From Megachile rotundata (lineage: Eukaryota > Arthropoda > Insecta > Hymenoptera > Megachilidae): 64,000 nucleotides of DNA. The translations under genes and the position numbers were made by a program. The notes beneath the pieces are model-generated. The model had not been told where the DNA came from. It searched no databases and saw only the letters and a program-made list of their open reading frames with translations. The stretch lies in contig NW_027473345.1 in NCBI RefSeq assembly GCF_050947335.1, positions 372,001 through 436,000 of the forward strand, in the 5' to 3' direction. This document shows positions 30,110 to 44,354 of this stretch, piece after piece (positions within the stretch are counted from its first letter, which is position 1; each line of letters opens with the position of its first letter).

Positions 30110-32811
30110 TATGATTGCGATGGTGTGATTGTGATTGCATGATTGTGATTGCATGATTGTGATTGTATGATGGTGATTGTGTGATTGCGTTTGTATGATG
30201 CTAATTGTATGCATGTGAATGTATAATTCTGATTGTATGTTTGTGATAATGTGATTGCGATTGTAGGATTGTGATTGTATGGTTGTGATTGTAAGATTGT
30301 AATTGTATGATTGTGATTGTATTATTTTGATTGTATAATTGTGATTGTATGAATGTAATTGTATGATGGTGATTGTATGATTGTGATTGTATGATTGCGA
30401 TTGTATGATTGTGATTGTATGACTGTGATTGTATGATTGTCATTGTATGATTGTGATCGTAAGACTGTGATTGTATGATTGTGATTGTATGATTGTGATT
30501 GCATGATTGTGATTGAGTGATTGTGATCGTACGATTGTGGTTCTATGATTGTAATTGTATGATTGTGTTTGTATAATTGTGATTGTATGATTGTGATTGT
30601 ATGATTGTGATTGTATGATTGTGATTGTATGATTGTGATTGTATGATTGTGATTGTATGATTGTGATTGTATGATTGTGATTGTGTGATTGTGATTGTAT
30701 GATTGTGATTGTATGATTGTGATTGTATGACTGTGATTGTATGATTGTGATTGTATAATTGTGATTGTATAATTGTGATTGCATGATTGTGATTGTATGA
30801 TTGACATTGTACGATTGTGGTTGTATGATTGTGATTGTATGATTGTGATTGTATGATTGTGATTGTATGATTGTGATTGTATGATTGTGATTGTATGTTT
30901 GTGATTGTGTGATTGCGTTTGTATGATTCTAATTGTATGCATGTGAATGTATAATTCTGATTGTATGATTGTGATAATATGATTGCGATTGTATGATTGT
31001 GACTGTATGATTGTGATTGTATGATTGTATTTATATGATTGCGATTGTATGATTATGATTGTGTGAATGTGATTGTATGATTGTGATTGTATGATTGTGA
31101 TTATATGATTGTGATTGTATGACTGTGATTGTATGATTGTGATTGTATGATTGTGATTGCATGATTGTTATTGTATGACTGTGATTGTATAATTGTGATT
31201 GTATGATTGTGATTGTATGACTGTGATTGTATGATTGTGATTGTATGATTGTGATTGTATGATTGTGTTTATATGATTGCGATTGTATGATTATGATTGT
31301 GTGAATGTGATTGTATGATTGTGATTGTATGATTGTGATTATATGATTGTGATTGTATGACTGTGATTGCATGATTGTGATTGTATGATTGTGATTGCAT
31401 GATTGTTATTGTATGATTGTGATTGTATAATTGTGATTGTATGATTGTGATTGTATGATTGTGATTGTATGATTGTGATTGTATGATTGCGATGGTGTGA
31501 TTGTGATTGCATGATTGTGATTGCATGATTGTGATTGTATGATGGTGATTGTGTGATTGCGTTTGTATGGTGCTAATTGTATGCATGTGAATGTATAATT
31601 CTGATTGTATGTTTGTGATAATGTGATTGCGATTCTAGGATTGTGATTGTATGGTTGTGATTGTAAGATTGTAATTGTATGATTGTGATTGTATTATTTT
31701 GATTGTATAATTGTGATTGTATGAATGTCATTGTATGATTGTGATTGTATGATTGTGATTGTATGATTGCGATTGTATGATTGTGATTGTATGACTGTGA
31801 TTGTATGATTGTCATTGTATGATTGTGATCGTAAGACTGTGATTGTATGATTGTGATTGTATGATTGTGATTGCATGATTGTGATTGAGTGATTGTGATC
31901 GTACGATTGTGGTTCTATGATTGTAATTGTATGATTGTGTTTGTATAATTGTGATTGTATGATTGTGATTGTATGATTGTGATTGTATGATTGTGATTGT
32001 ATGATTGTGATTGTATGATTGTGATTGTATGATTGTGATTGTGTGATTGTGATTGTATGATTGTGATTGTATGATTGTGATTGTATGACTGTGATTGTAT
32101 GATTGTGATTGTATAATTGTGATTGTATAATTGTGATTGCATGATTGTGATTGTATGATTGACATTGTACGATTGTGGTTGTATGATTGTGATTGTATGA
32201 TTGTGATTGTATGATTGTGATTGTATGACTGTGATTGTATGATTGTGATTGTATAATTGTGATTGTATAATTGTGATTGCATGATTGTGATTGTATGATT
32301 GACATTGTACGATTGTGGTTGTACGATTGTGATTGTATGATTGTGATTGTATGATTGTGATTGTATGATTGTGATTGTATGATTGTGATTGTATGATTGT
32401 GATTGTATGATTGTGATTGTATGATTGTGATTGTATGATTGTGATTGTATGATTGTGATTGTATGATTGTGATTGTATGTTTGTGATTGTGTGATTGCGT
32501 TTGTATGATTCTAATTGTATGCATGTGAATGTATAATTCTGATTGTATGATTGTGATAATATGATTGCGATTGTATGATTGTGACTGTATGATTGTGATT
32601 GTATGATTGTGTTTATATGATTGCGATTGTATGATGATGATTGTGTGAATGTGATTGTATGATTGTGATTGTATGATTGTGATTATATGATTGTGATTGT
32701 ATGATTGTGATTGTATGATTGTGATTGCATGATTGTTATTGTATGATTGTGATTGTATAATTGTGATTGTATGATTGTGATTGTATCATTGTGATTGTAT
32801 GATTGTGATTG
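30110..32811 (+). repeat. 2,702-bp tandem sub-copy, left
   Basis: This segment and the next are tandem copies exactly 2,702 bp (193 units) apart; for example the GATGCTAATT anchors lie at 30.21 and 32.91 kb and the rare GGTGCTAATT anchors at 31.58 and 34.28 kb. The corresponding single copy in beta copy 1 starts near 22.48 kb. I saw no internal difference in the stretches compared by eye, which suggests a recent event or recent homogenisation. Confidence 0.88.
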
Positions 32812-35513
32812 TATGATTGCGATGGTGTGATTGTGATTGCATGATTGTGATTGCATGATTGTGATTGTATGATGGTGATTGTGTGATTGCGTTTGTATGA
32901 TGCTAATTGTATGCATGTGAATGTATAATTCTGATTGTATGTTTGTGATAATGTGATTGCGATTGTAGGATTGTGATTGTATGGTTGTGATTGTAAGATT
33001 GTAATTGTATGATTGTGATTGTATTATTTTGATTGTATAATTGTGATTGTATGAATGTAATTGTATGATGGTGATTGTATGATTGTGATTGTATGATTGC
33101 GATTGTATGATTGTGATTGTATGACTGTGATTGTATGATTGTCATTGTATGATTGTGATCGTAAGACTGTGATTGTATGATTGTGATTGTATGATTGTGA
33201 TTGCATGATTGTGATTGAGTGATTGTGATCGTACGATTGTGGTTCTATGATTGTAATTGTATGATTGTGTTTGTATAATTGTGATTGTATGATTGTGATT
33301 GTATGATTGTGATTGTATGATTGTGATTGTATGATTGTGATTGTATGATTGTGATTGTATGATTGTGATTGTATGATTGTGATTGTGTGATTGTGATTGT
33401 ATGATTGTGATTGTATGATTGTGATTGTATGACTGTGATTGTATGATTGTGATTGTATAATTGTGATTGTATAATTGTGATTGCATGATTGTGATTGTAT
33501 GATTGACATTGTACGATTGTGGTTGTATGATTGTGATTGTATGATTGTGATTGTATGATTGTGATTGTATGATTGTGATTGTATGATTGTGATTGTATGT
33601 TTGTGATTGTGTGATTGCGTTTGTATGATTCTAATTGTATGCATGTGAATGTATAATTCTGATTGTATGATTGTGATAATATGATTGCGATTGTATGATT
33701 GTGACTGTATGATTGTGATTGTATGATTGTATTTATATGATTGCGATTGTATGATTATGATTGTGTGAATGTGATTGTATGATTGTGATTGTATGATTGT
33801 GATTATATGATTGTGATTGTATGACTGTGATTGTATGATTGTGATTGTATGATTGTGATTGCATGATTGTTATTGTATGACTGTGATTGTATAATTGTGA
33901 TTGTATGATTGTGATTGTATGACTGTGATTGTATGATTGTGATTGTATGATTGTGATTGTATGATTGTGTTTATATGATTGCGATTGTATGATTATGATT
34001 GTGTGAATGTGATTGTATGATTGTGATTGTATGATTGTGATTATATGATTGTGATTGTATGACTGTGATTGCATGATTGTGATTGTATGATTGTGATTGC
34101 ATGATTGTTATTGTATGATTGTGATTGTATAATTGTGATTGTATGATTGTGATTGTATGATTGTGATTGTATGATTGTGATTGTATGATTGCGATGGTGT
34201 GATTGTGATTGCATGATTGTGATTGCATGATTGTGATTGTATGATGGTGATTGTGTGATTGCGTTTGTATGGTGCTAATTGTATGCATGTGAATGTATAA
34301 TTCTGATTGTATGTTTGTGATAATGTGATTGCGATTCTAGGATTGTGATTGTATGGTTGTGATTGTAAGATTGTAATTGTATGATTGTGATTGTATTATT
34401 TTGATTGTATAATTGTGATTGTATGAATGTCATTGTATGATTGTGATTGTATGATTGTGATTGTATGATTGCGATTGTATGATTGTGATTGTATGACTGT
34501 GATTGTATGATTGTCATTGTATGATTGTGATCGTAAGACTGTGATTGTATGATTGTGATTGTATGATTGTGATTGCATGATTGTGATTGAGTGATTGTGA
34601 TCGTACGATTGTGGTTCTATGATTGTAATTGTATGATTGTGTTTGTATAATTGTGATTGTATGATTGTGATTGTATGATTGTGATTGTATGATTGTGATT
34701 GTATGATTGTGATTGTATGATTGTGATTGTATGATTGTGATTGTGTGATTGTGATTGTATGATTGTGATTGTATGATTGTGATTGTATGACTGTGATTGT
34801 ATGATTGTGATTGTATAATTGTGATTGTATAATTGTGATTGCATGATTGTGATTGTATGATTGACATTGTACGATTGTGGTTGTATGATTGTGATTGTAT
34901 GATTGTGATTGTATGATTGTGATTGTATGACTGTGATTGTATGATTGTGATTGTATAATTGTGATTGTATAATTGTGATTGCATGATTGTGATTGTATGA
35001 TTGACATTGTACGATTGTGGTTGTACGATTGTGATTGTATGATTGTGATTGTATGATTGTGATTGTATGATTGTGATTGTATGATTGTGATTGTATGATT
35101 GTGATTGTATGATTGTGATTGTATGATTGTGATTGTATGATTGTGATTGTATGATTGTGATTGTATGATTGTGATTGTATGTTTGTGATTGTGTGATTGC
35201 GTTTGTATGATTCTAATTGTATGCATGTGAATGTATAATTCTGATTGTATGATTGTGATAATATGATTGCGATTGTATGATTGTGACTGTATGATTGTGA
35301 TTGTATGATTGTGTTTATATGATTGCGATTGTATGATGATGATTGTGTGAATGTGATTGTATGATTGTGATTGTATGATTGTGATTATATGATTGTGATT
35401 GTATGATTGTGATTGTATGATTGTGATTGCATGATTGTTATTGTATGATTGTGATTGTATAATTGTGATTGTATGATTGTGATTGTATCATTGTGATTGT
35501 ATGATTGTGATTG
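32812..35513 (+). repeat. 2,702-bp tandem sub-copy, right
   Basis: This is the second tandem copy. It shares the rare GATGATGATTGTGT near 35,334 with 32,632 in the flank of the left copy. Identity continues to about 35,520, where this copy goes on to GATTCTATTATTG and the left copy goes to GATTGCGATGGTGT. The breakpoint is hidden in consensus units around 32.8 kb. Confidence 0.88.
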
Positions 35514-35912
35514 TATGATTGTGATTCTATTATTGTGATTGTAGGATTGTGATTGTACAATTGCGATTGTCTGATTGCGATTGTGTGATTGTGATTGTAT
35601 GATTGTGTTTGTGTGATTGCGTTTGTATGATTCTAATTGTATGCATGTGAATGTATAATTCTGATTGTATATTTGTGATAATATGATTGCGATTGTATGA
35701 TTGCGATTGTATGATTGCGATTGTATGACTGTGATTGTATGATTGTTATTGTATGATTGTGATTGTATGATTGTGATTGTATGATTGTGATTGTATGATT
35801 GTGATGGTATGATTGTGATTGTATGATTGTGATGGTGTGATTGTGATTGCATGATTGTGATTGCATGATTGTGATTGTATGATGGTGATTGTGTGATTGC
35901 GTTTGTATCATG

Positions 35913-38900
35913 CTAATTGTATGCATGTGAATGTATAATTCTGATTGTATGTTTGTGATAATGTGATTGCGATTGTAGGGTTGTGATTGTATGGTTGTGA
36001 TTGTAAGATGGTAATTGTATGATTGTGATTGTATTATTTTGATTGTATAATTGTGATTGTGTGATAGTGATTGTGTGATTGTGACTGCATGATTGTGATT
36101 CTATGATTGTGAATGTATGATTGTGATTGTATGATTGTGATTCTATGATTATGATTGTATGATTGTTATTGTATGAATGTGATTGTATGATTGTGATCGT
36201 ATGATTGTGATTGTGTGATTGCGTTTGTATGATTCTAATTGTATGCATGTGAATGTATAATTCTGATTGTATGTTTGTGATAATATGATTGCGATTGTAT
36301 GATTGAGACTGTATGATTGTGATTGTATGATTGTTATTGTATGATTGTGATTGTATGATTGTGATTGTATGATTGTGATTGTATCATTGTGATTGTATGA
36401 TTGTGGTTGTATGATTATGATTGTGTGAATGTGATTGTATGATTGTGATTGTATGATTGTGATTATATGATTGTGATTGTATGACTGTGATTGTATGATT
36501 GTGATTGTATGATTGTGATTGTATGATTGTGATTGTATGATTGTGATGGTGTGATTGTGATTGCATGATTGTGATTGCATGATTGTGATTGCATGATTGT
36601 GATTGTATGATGGTGATTGTGTGATTGCGTTTGTATGATGCTAATTGTATGCATGTGAATGTATAATTCTGATTGTATGTTTGTGATAATGTGATTGCGA
36701 TTGTAGGATTGTGATTGTATAGTTGTGATTGTAAGATTGTAATTGTATGATTGTGATTGTATTATTTTGATTGTATAATTGTGATTGTATGAATGTAATT
36801 GTATGATTGTGATTGTATGATTGCGATTGTATGATTGTGATTGTATGACTGTGATTGTATGATTGTGACTGTATGATTGTGATCGTAAGACTGTGATTGT
36901 ATGATTGTGATTGTATGATTGTGATTGCATGATTGTGATTGAGTGATTGTGATCGTACGATTGTGGTTCTATGATTGTAATTGTATGATTGTGTTTGTAT
37001 AATTGTGATTGTATGATTGTGATTGTATGATTGTGATTGTATGATTGTGATTGTATGATTGTGATTGTATGATTGTGATTGTATGATTGTGATTGTGTGA
37101 TTGTGATTGTATGATTGTGATTGTATGATTGTGATTGTATGACTGTGATTGTATGATTGTGATTGTATAATTGTGATTGTATAATTGTGATTGCATGATT
37201 GTGATTGTATGATTGACATTGTACGATTGTGGTTGTATGATTGTGATTGTATGATTGTGATTGTATGATTGTGATTGTATGATTGTGATTGTATGATTGT
37301 GATTGTATGATTGTGATTGTATGATTGTGATTGTATGATTGTGATTGTATGATTGTGATTGTATGATTGTGATTGTATGATGGTGATTGTGTGATTGCGT
37401 TTGTATGATGCTAATTGTATGCATGTGAATGTATAATTCTGATTGTATGTTTGTGATAATGTGATTGCGATTGTAGGATTGTGATTGTATGGTTGTGATT
37501 GTAAGATTGTAATTGTATGATTGTGATTGTATTATTTTGATTGTATAATTGTGATTGTATGAATGTAATTGTATGATTGTGATTGTATGATTGTGATTGT
37601 ATGATTGTGATTGTATGATTGCGATTGTATGATTGTGATTGTATGACTGTGATTGTATGATTGTGATTGTATGATTGTGATCGTAAGACTGTGATTGTAT
37701 GATTGTGATTGTATGATTGTGATTACATGATTGTGATTGTGTGATTGTGATTGTACGATTGTGGTTCTATGATTGTAATTGTATGATTGTGTTTGTATAA
37801 TTGTGATTGTATGATTGTGATTGTCTGATTGTGATTGTATGATTGTGATTGTATGATTGTGATTGTATGATTGTGATTGTATGATTGTGATTATATGATT
37901 GTGATTGTGTGATTGTGACTGTATGATTGTGATTGTATGATTGTGATTGTATGACTGTGATTGTATGATTGTGATTGTATAATTGTGATTGTATAATTGT
38001 GATTGCATGATTGTGATTGTATGATTGTCATTGTACGATTGTGGTTGTATGATTGTGATTGTATGATTGTGATTGTATGATTGTGATTGTATGATTGTGA
38101 TTGTATGATTGTGATTGTATGATTGTGATTGTATGATTGTGATTGTATGATTGTGATTGTATGATTGTGATTGTATGATTGTGATTGTATGATTGTGATT
38201 GTATGATTGTGATTGTATGATTGTGATGGTGTGATTGTGATTGCATGATTGTGATTGCATGATTGTGATTGTATGATGGTGATTGTGTGATTGCGTTTGT
38301 ATGATGCTAATTGTATGCATGTGAATGTATAATTCTGATTGTATGTTTGTGATAATGTGATTGCGATTGTAGGATTGTGATTGTATAGTTGTGATTGTAA
38401 GATTGTAATTGTATGATTGTGATTGTATTATTTTGATTGTATAATTGTGATTGTATGAATGTAATTGTAGGATTGTGATTGTATGATTGCGATTGTATGA
38501 TTGCGATTGTATGATTGTGATTGTATGACTGTGATTGTATGATTGTGACTGTATGATTGTGATCGTAAGACTGTGATTGTATGATTGTGATTGTATGATT
38601 GTGATTGCATGATTGTGATTGAGTGATTGTGATCGTACGATTGTGGTTCTATGATTGTAATTGTATGATTGTGTTTGTATAATTGTGATTGTATGATTGT
38701 GATTGTATGATTGTGATTGTATGATTGTGACTGTATGATTGTGATTGTATGATTGTGATTGTATGATTGTGATTGTATGATTGTGATTGTATGATTGTGA
38801 TTGTATGATTGTGATTGTATGATTGTGATTATATGATTGTGATTGTATGACTGTGATTGCATGATTGTGATTGTATGATTGTGATTGCATGATTGTTATT

Positions 38901-39370
38901 GTATGATTGTGATTGTATAATTGTGATTGTATGATTGTGATTGTATCATTGTGATTGTATGATTGTGATTGTATGATTGTGATTCTATGATTGTGATTGT
39001 AGGATTGTGATTGTACAATTGCGATTGTCTGATTGCGATTGTGTGATTGTGATTGTATGATTGTGTTTGTGTGATTGCGTTTGTATGATTCTAATTGTAT
39101 GCATGTGAATGTATAATTCTGATTGTATATTTGTGATAATATGATTGCGATTGTATGATTGCGATTGTATGATTGTGATTGTATGATTGTTATTGTATGA
39201 TTGTGATTGTATGATTGTGATTGTATGATTGTGATTGTATGATTGTGATTGTATGATTGTGATTGTATGATTGTGATTGTATGATTGTGATGGTGTGATT
39301 GTGATTGCATGATTGTGATTGCATGATTGTGATTGTATGATGGTGATTGTGTGATTGCGTTTGTATCATG
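35913..39370 (+). repeat. Gamma repeat interval 1 (3,458 bp)
   Basis: It starts at a TATCATGCTAATT anchor, which also occurs at 25.83, 39.37, 44.36 and 50.10 kb. Each such anchor is followed by GTAGGGTTGTG, AAGATGGTAATTG, GATAGTGATTG and GACTGCATG in that order, then an anchor about 330 bp on. This interval overlaps the end of beta copy 2 because the two families share sequence. Confidence 0.8.
38051..38218 (+). repeat. Run of 12 perfect consensus units
   Basis: Twelve consecutive units match GATTGTGATTGTAT without change (168 bp), among the longest perfect runs I noticed. It ends at GATTGTGATGGTGT. Similar runs of about 10-12 perfect units lie near 13.74-13.91, 49.16-49.32 and 56.83-56.98 kb. 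Such runs are the likeliest places for slippage and unequal crossover. Confidence 0.8.
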
Positions 39371-42300
39371 CTAATTGTATGCATGTGAATGTATAATTCT
39401 GATTGTATGTTTGTGATAATGTGATTGCGATTGTAGGGTTGTGATTGTATGGTTGTGATTGTAAGATGGTAATTGTATGATTGTGATTGTATTATTTTGA
39501 TTGTATAATTGTGATTGTGTGATAGTGATTGTGTGATTGCGACTGCATGATTGTGATTCTATGATTGTGAATGTATGATTGTGATTGTATGATTGTGATT
39601 CTATGATTATGATTGTATGATTGTTATTGTATGAATGTGATTGTATGATTGTGATCGTATGATTGTGATTGTGTGATTGCGTTTGTATGATTCTAATTGT
39701 ATGCATGTGAATGTATAATTCTGATTGTATGTTTGTGATAATATGATTGCGATTGTATGACTCAGACTGTATGATTGTGATTGTATGATTGTTATTGTAT
39801 GATTGTGATTGTATGATTGTGATTGTATGATTGTGATTGTATCATTGTGATTGTATGATTGTGGTTGTATGATTATGATTGTGTGAATGTGATTGTATGA
39901 TTGTGATTGTATGATTGTGATTATATGATTGTGATTGTATGACTGTGATTGTATGATTGTGATTGTATGATTGTGATTGTATGATTGTGATTGTATGATT
40001 GTGATGGTGTGATTGTGATTGCATGATTGTGATTGCATGATTGTGATTGTATGATGGTGATTGTGTGATTGCGTTTGTATGATGCTAATTGTATGCATGT
40101 GAATGTATAATTCTGATTGTATGTTTCTGATAATGTGATTGCGATTGTAGGATTTTGATTGTATAGTTGTGATTGTAAGATTGTAATTGTATGATTGTGA
40201 TTGCATTATTTTGATTGTATAATTGTGATTGTATAAATGTAATTGTATGATTGTGATTGTATGATTGCGATTGTATGATTGTGATTGTATGACTGTGATT
40301 GTATGATTGTGACTGTATGATTGTGATCGTAAGACTGTGATTGTATGATTGTGATTGTATGATTGTGATTGCATGATTGTGATTGAGTGATTGTGATCGT
40401 ACGATTGTGGTTCTATGATTGTAATTGTATGATTGTGTTTGTATAATTGTGATTGTATGATTGTGATTGTATGATTGCGATTGTATGATTGTGATTGTAT
40501 GACTGTGATTGTATGATTGTGATTGTATGATTGTGATCGTAAGACTGTGATTGTATGATTGTGATTGTATGATTGTGATTGCATGATTGTGATTTTGTGA
40601 TTGTGATTGTACGATTGTGGTTCTATGATTGTAATTGTATGATTGTGTTTGTATAATTGTGATTGTATGATTGTGATTGTATGATTGTGATTGTATGATT
40701 GTGATTGTATGATTGTGATTGTATGATTGTGATTGTATGATTGTGATTGTGTGATTGTGATTGTATGATTGTGATTGTATGATTGTGATTGTATGACTGT
40801 GATTGTATGATTGTGATTGTATAATTGTGATTGTATAATTGTGATTGCATGATTGTGATTGTATGATTGACATTGTACGATTGTGGTTGTATGATTGTGA
40901 TTGTATGATTGTGATTGTATGATTGTGATTGTATGATTGTGATTGTATGATTGTGATTGTATGATTGTGATTGTATGATTGTGATTGTATGATTGTGATT
41001 GTATGATTGTGATTGTATGATTGTGATTGTATGATGGTGATTGTGTGATTGCGTTTGTATGATGCTAATTGTATGCATGTGAATGTATAATTCTGATTGT
41101 ATGTTTGTGATAATGTGATTGCGATTGTAGGATTGTGATTGTATGGTTGTGATTGTAAGATTGTAATTGTATGATTGTGATTGTATTATTTTGATTGTAT
41201 AATTGTGATTGTATGAATGTAATTGTATGATTGTGATTGTATGATTGTGATTGTATGATTGTGATTGTATGATTGTGATTGTATGATTGCGATTGTATGA
41301 TTGTGATTGTATGACTGTGATTGTATGATTGTGATTGTATGATTGTGATCGTAAGACTGTGATTGTATGATTGTGATTGTATGATTGTGATTACATGATT
41401 GTGATTGTGTGTTTGTGATTGTACGATTGTGGTTCTATGATTGTAATTGTATGATTGTGTTTGTATAATTGTGATTGTATGATTGTGATTGTATGATTGT
41501 GATTGTATGATTGTGATTGTATGATTGTGATAGTATGATTGTGATTGTATGATTGTGATTGTGTGATTGTGACTGTATGATTGTGATTGTATGATTGTGA
41601 TTGTATGACTGTGATTGTATGATTGTGATTGTATAATTGTGATTGTATAATTGTGATTGCATGATTGTGATTGTATGATTGTCATTGTACGATTGTGGTT
41701 GTATGATTGTGATTGTATGATTGTGATTGTATGATTGTGATTGTATGATTGTGATTGTATGATTGTGATTGTATGATTGTGATTGTATGATTGTGATTGT
41801 ATGATTGTGATTGTGTGATTGCGTTTGTATGATTCTAATTGTATGCATGTGAATGTATAATTCTGATTGTATGATTGTGATAATATGAGTGCGATTGTAT
41901 GATTGTGACTGTATGATTGTGATTGTATGATTGTGTTTATATGATTGCGATTGTATGATTATGATTGTGTGAATGTGATTGTATGATTGTGATTGTATGA
42001 TTGTGATTATATGATTGTGATTGTATGACTGTGATTGTATGATTGTGATTGTATGATTGTGATTGTATGATTGTGATTGTATGATTGTGATGGTGTGATT
42101 GTGATTGCATGATTGTGATTGCATGATTGTGATTGTATGATGGTGATTGTGTGATTGCGTTTGTATGATGCTAATTGTATGCATGTGAATGTATAATTCT
42201 GATTGTATGTTTGTGATAATGTGATTGCGATTGTAGGATTGTGATTGTATAGTTGTGATTGTAAGATTGTAATTGTATGATTGTGATTGTATTATTTTGA

Positions 42301-44354
42301 TTGTATAATTGTGATTGTATGAATGTAATTGTAGGATTGTGATTGTATGATTGCGATTGTATGATTGTGATTGTATGACTGTGATTGTATGATTGTGACT
42401 GTATAATTGTGATCGTAAGACTGTGATTGTATGATTGTGATTGTATGATTGTGATTGCATGATTGTGATTGAGTGATTGTGATCGTACGATTGTGGTTCT
42501 ATGATTGTAATTGTATGATTGTGTTTGTATAATTGTGATTGTATGATTGTGATTGTATGATTGTGATTGTATGATTGTGACTGTATGATTGTGATTGTAT
42601 GATTGTGATTGTATGATTGTAATTGTATGATTGTGTTTGTATGATTGTGATTGTATGATTGTGATTGTATGATTGTGATTATATGATTGTGATTGTATGA
42701 CTGTGATTGCATGATTGTGATTGTATGATTGTGATTGCATGATTGTAATTGTATGATTGTGATTGTATAATTGTGATTGTATGATTGTGATTGTATCATT
42801 GTGATTGTATGATTGTGATTGTATGATTGTGATTCTATGATTGTGATTGTAGGATTGTGATTGTACAATTGCGATTGTCTGATTGCGATTGTGTGATTGT
42901 GATTGTATGATTGTGTTTGTGTGATTGCGTTTGTATGATTCTAATTGTATGCATGTGAATGTATAATTCTGATTGTATATTTGTGATAATATGATTGCGA
43001 TTGTATGATTGCGATTGTATGATTGTGATTGTATGATTGTTATTGTATGATTGTGATTGTATGATTGTGATTGTATGATTGTGATTGTATGATTGTGATT
43101 GTATGATTGTGATTGTATGACTGTGATTGTATGATTGTGATTGTATAATTGTGATTGTATAATTGTGATTGCATGATTGTGATTGTATGATTGACATTGT
43201 ACGATTGTGGTTGTATGATTGTGATTGTATGATTGTGATTGTATGATTGTGATTGTATGATTGTGATTGTATGATTGTGATTGTATGATTGTGATTGTAT
43301 GATTGTGATTGTATGATTGTGATTGTATGATTGTGATTGTATGATTGTGATTGTATCATTGTGATTGTATGATTGTGATTGTATGATTGTGATTCTATGA
43401 TTGTGATTGTATGACTGTGATTGCATGATTGTGATTGTATGATTGTGATTGCATGATTGTAATTGTATGATTGTGATTGTATAATTGTGATTGTATGATT
43501 GTGATTGTATCATTGTGATTGTATGATTGTGATTGTATGATTGTGATTCTATGATTGTGATTGTAGGATTGTGATTGTACAATTGCGATTGTCTGATTGC
43601 GATTGTGTGATTGTGATTGTATGATTGTGTTTGTGTGATTGCGTTTGTATGATTCTAATTGTATGCATGTGAATGTATAATTCTGATTGTATATTTGTGA
43701 TAATATGATTGCGATTGTATGATTGCGATTGTATGATTGTGATTGTATGATTGTTATTGTATGATTGTGATTGTATGATTGTGATTGTATGACTGTGATT
43801 GTATGATTGTGATTGTATGATTGTGATTGTATGATTGTGATTGTATGACTGTGATTGCATGATTGTGATTGTATGATTGTGATTGCATGATTGTTATTGT
43901 ATGATTGTGATTGTATAATTGTGATTGTATGATTGTGATTGTATCATTGTGATTGTATGATTGTGATTGTATGATTGTGATTCTATGATTGTGATTGTAG
44001 GATTGTGATTGTACAATTGCGATTGTCTGATTGCGATTGTGTGATTGTGATTGTATGATTGTGTTTGTGTGATTGCGTTTGTATGATTCTAATTGTATGC
44101 ATGTGAATGTATAATTCTGACTGTATATTTGTGATAATATGATTGCGATTGTATGATTGCGATTGTATGATTGTGATTGTATGATTGTTATTGTATGATT
44201 GTGATTGTATGATTGTGATTGTATGATTGTGATTGTATGATTGTGATTGTATGATTGTGATTGTATGATTGTGATGGTGTGATTGTGATTGCATGATTGT
44301 GATTGCATGATTGTGATTGTATGATGGTGATTGTGTGATTGCGTTTGTATCATG
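39371..44354 (+). repeat. Gamma repeat interval 2 (4,984 bp, 356 units)
   Basis: The interval runs between two TATCATGCTAATT anchors. It contains GATTCAGACTG-like change near 39,760 (others have GATTGAGACTG), a duplicated stretch with GATCGTAAGACTG near 40.33 and 40.54 kb, and AATATGAGTGCG near 41,883. It also holds two successive repeats of the GTAGGATTGTG / ACAATTGCG / anchor module at about 42.84, 43.56 and 43.99 kb. No gene is seen. Confidence 0.78.

Larger units (their letters stand above)
28075..38150 (+). repeat. Beta higher-order repeat, copy 2, expanded to about 10.08 kb
   Basis: It has the same marker order as copy 1, but with an internal 2,702-bp tandem duplication and a loss of about 252 bp (18 units) near 35.3-35.5 kb; 7,630 plus 2,702 minus 252 equals the observed 10,080-bp offset of the right part. 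A private variant GATTGTGCTTGTAT occurs near 29,232. Its right end is where copy 1 shows GTGTGATTGTGATTG near 28,050 and copy 2 continues with consensus units. Confidence 0.85.

Noticed and set aside
37532..39310. 592-codon minus-strand open frame as a histidine/asparagine-rich protein
   Set aside because: It is the same repeat-derived peptide, and it overlaps other equally long frames on the same strand.
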